A stretch of DNA of 64,000 nt from Uliginosibacterium aquaticum (GTDB lineage: Bacteria; Pseudomonadota; Gammaproteobacteria; Burkholderiales; Rhodocyclaceae): NCBI RefSeq assembly GCF_012972705.2, contig NZ_JABCSC020000007.1, positions 30,006-94,005 of the forward strand, read 5' to 3'. Both the position numbers and the translations under genes were made by a program. The notes below the pieces were generated by a model that saw only the letters and a list, made by a program, of their open reading frames with translations, made no database searches and was not told the DNA's origin. This document shows, in pieces, positions 62,957-64,000 of this stretch. Numbering within the stretch: position 1 is the first letter of the stretch; each line of letters starts with the position of its first letter.

Positions 62957-63886
62957 ATGCTCACACCACTCCCTTTACGCGCCCTAGGCATGAGCTTGGT
63001 GCTGTGCCTGGCCGCTTGCGAAGCATCCACCACCCCGCCCGCCAGTGGCACTAAAGCCCCTAGCCCCGAAGGCAGCGCCCTTCAAACCCTGATCGCCAAG
63101 ACCAAAAAGAACTTGGTGTTTGTCGAAGGCGGCACATTCCAGATGGGCGATTTCGGCATGGTGCACAACGCTGCAAAGCTGCCCTACTACGGCGCGCTGG
63201 ATACCATGCCACTGCACGAGGTAAAGCTGGATAGCTTCTCCATAGCTGCCTACAAGACAACGTATGAAGACTACGACATCTACACCGAAGCGACTGGGCA
63301 GAAGAAGATTGCGCAAGATCCGCGCGATCTCGAGTACAAACGTCGTACAGCGCCTGCTAGGGCTCGCTGGCAAGCCGCGCGAGACTATTGCCAATGGCTT
63401 GGCAAGCAAGTGGGCACGCCCATGGACTTGCCCACTGAGGCGCAATGGGAGTATGCCGCGCGTAACCGGGGCCAGATGGTGATCTATGCCACCGACAACG
63501 GCAAGATAGATGCGGGGCGCAATGTGCCAACTTATGAATGGCTGGAGGAACACAATCAAGCTGAAGGTGTTTATTCGTCTATGCATTCACTGTATGAAGT
63601 TGGACTATTTCCCCCGTCACCTTTAGGTCTATATGATCTGGTCTCCAACGGGCCGGACTGGACGCTGGATTGGTATGACGCGAAGTACTACGCGAACTCC
63701 CCTGTCCTCAACCCCAAGGGCCCTGCAACAGGCACCCAAAAAGTAACCCGCGGTCAAGATAATATGGAACCGGTAGCGATGGAGATGCGCGCAATGACTA
63801 TGGTTCGATTGCCAATCGATCCGACAGGGGAATTTGCGGATTACGCCATGCGCTGTGTAGCCAATTCCGCGCAAAAAATTCAATAG
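62957..63886 (+). CDS. SUMF1-fold lipoprotein, candidate immunity or accessory protein
   Basis: A 309-residue lipoprotein (signal SLVLCLAAC) with a formylglycine-generating-enzyme-like fold: FVEGGTFQMGDFG, LHEVKLDSFSIAAYKTTYEDY, WQAARDYCQWLG, DLPTEAQWEYAARNRG, and LGLYDLVSNGPDWTLDWY. The segment that normally reads RGGSW and carries catalytic Cys reads TRGQDNMEP, and apart from the lipobox only two Cys remain (DYCQW, MRCVANS), so enzyme activity is doubtful. It starts 2 bases after the effector stop. A periplasmic immunity or partner role is inferred. Confidence 0.72.
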   Translation: MLTPLPLRALGMSLVLCLAACEASTTPPASGTKAPSPEGSALQTLIAKTKKNLVFVEGGTFQMGDFGMVHNAAKLPYYGALDTMPLHEVKLDSFSIAAYKTTYEDYDIYTEATGQKKIAQDPRDLEYKRRTAPARARWQAARDYCQWLGKQVGTPMDLPTEAQWEYAARNRGQMVIYATDNGKIDAGRNVPTYEWLEEHNQAEGVYSSMHSLYEVGLFPPSPLGLYDLVSNGPDWTLDWYDAKYYANSPVLNPKGPATGTQKVTRGQDNMEPVAMEMRAMTMVRLPIDPTGEFADYAMRCVANSAQKIQ

Positions 63887-63893
63887 CGATGAG

Positions 63894-63914
63894 CAAGACC
63901 AGGGTCAGGTCTTG
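63894..63914. repeat. Copy of the MITE-end repeat
   Basis: GTCAGGTCTTG at 63904-63914 repeats the ends of the 38011-38138 element, with partial agreement onward (AATTGAAGCAT). CAAGACC at 63894-63900 pairs with GGTCTTG at 63908-63914, giving a local hairpin just after the SUMF1 gene. Confidence 0.6.
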
Positions 63915-63966
63915 AATTGAAGCATTTGTGTGCAAAGGCGAGAGCGCCCCGATGCGGATGCCGCCG

Positions 63967-64000
63967 GGCCCGCAACAATCTTGGGGCGAGTCTCACCGAG
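63967..64000 (+). other. Start of a further vgrG-like copy or fragment
   Basis: The last 34 bases of the window are identical to 58028-58061 in vgrG2, covering the codons for ARNNLGASLTE. Upstream similarity ends abruptly (two mismatches in the previous 7 bases, then none). So a vgrG sequence resumes mid-gene here, either as a partial duplicate or a recombination scar. Its extent is beyond the window. Confidence 0.8.

Noticed and set aside
1..64000. CRISPR array
   Set aside because: No regularly spaced direct repeats with unique spacers were seen; repeats found are inverted or isolated.

Overview
The window is about 64 kb of GC-rich chromosome from a Gram-negative bacterium. Gene content and order point to a betaproteobacterium, perhaps Rhodocyclales-like: the folK/panB group, secA-DUF721-lpxC, the aat-bpt N-end-rule pair, class II lysC, the PL1 pectate lyases and a betaproteobacterial-style type VI secretion system (T6SS). 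No rRNA or species marker is present, so the genus is not determined.

Layout. 1-2202: folate, nucleotide and pantothenate genes (partial folK, DUF486 membrane protein, deoxynucleoside kinase, panB). 2348-4821: a translationally coupled pair of unknown function (coiled-coil protein with an HPD motif; ankyrin protein). 5000-11745: pgi, a decayed vapC toxin, secA, DUF721/DciA-like protein, lpxC. 11870-14971: a complete AmmeMemoRadiSam A/B/radical-SAM set followed by a hydrolase-like gene. 15054-23617: pectin methylesterase, a ClpP-fold-like exported protein, aat-bpt, a GntR/FCD regulator and a DctPQM TRAP transporter whose DctM carries an extra C-terminal Ig/cadherin-like domain. 23922-27041: nirBD behind a near-consensus sigma-54 promoter and a two-hairpin leader matching the ANTAR target pattern. 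27272-30986: tRNA genes with lysC, an XRE-like regulator and queD. 31099-36200: uup and two tandem pectate lyases. 36275-37905: two exported proteins of unknown function.

38188-63886 is a T6SS locus of two divergent arms around an AT-rich intergenic region (46222-46528). The minus arm is tssJ-tssK-tssL-vgrG1, then a zincin-motif protein overlapping vgrG1 and a signal-peptide protein that may be its immunity partner. The plus arm is a TPR lipoprotein, tssB-C-hcp-E-F-G-clpV, then Tai4/Tae4-like immunity and amidase genes, vgrG2, a 1005-residue candidate effector and a SUMF1-fold lipoprotein lacking the usual catalytic cysteine region. The window ends inside another copy of vgrG-like sequence. 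tssM, tssA and PAAR genes are not seen here. The same 11-bp repeat lies at both edges of the locus (38011-38138 and 63904-63914).

Working together: pectinesterase and pectate lyases would open pectin outside the cell or at its surface, and the GntR-linked TRAP system may import the resulting uronates (inference). NirBD would supply ammonium from nitrite under nitrogen limitation with nitrate or nitrite present. The T6SS would deliver several VgrG-linked toxins, each paired with a periplasmic protector. The strongest candidates for something undescribed are the two VgrG-linked effector modules, the DctM fusion and the sigma-54/ANTAR nirB leader.
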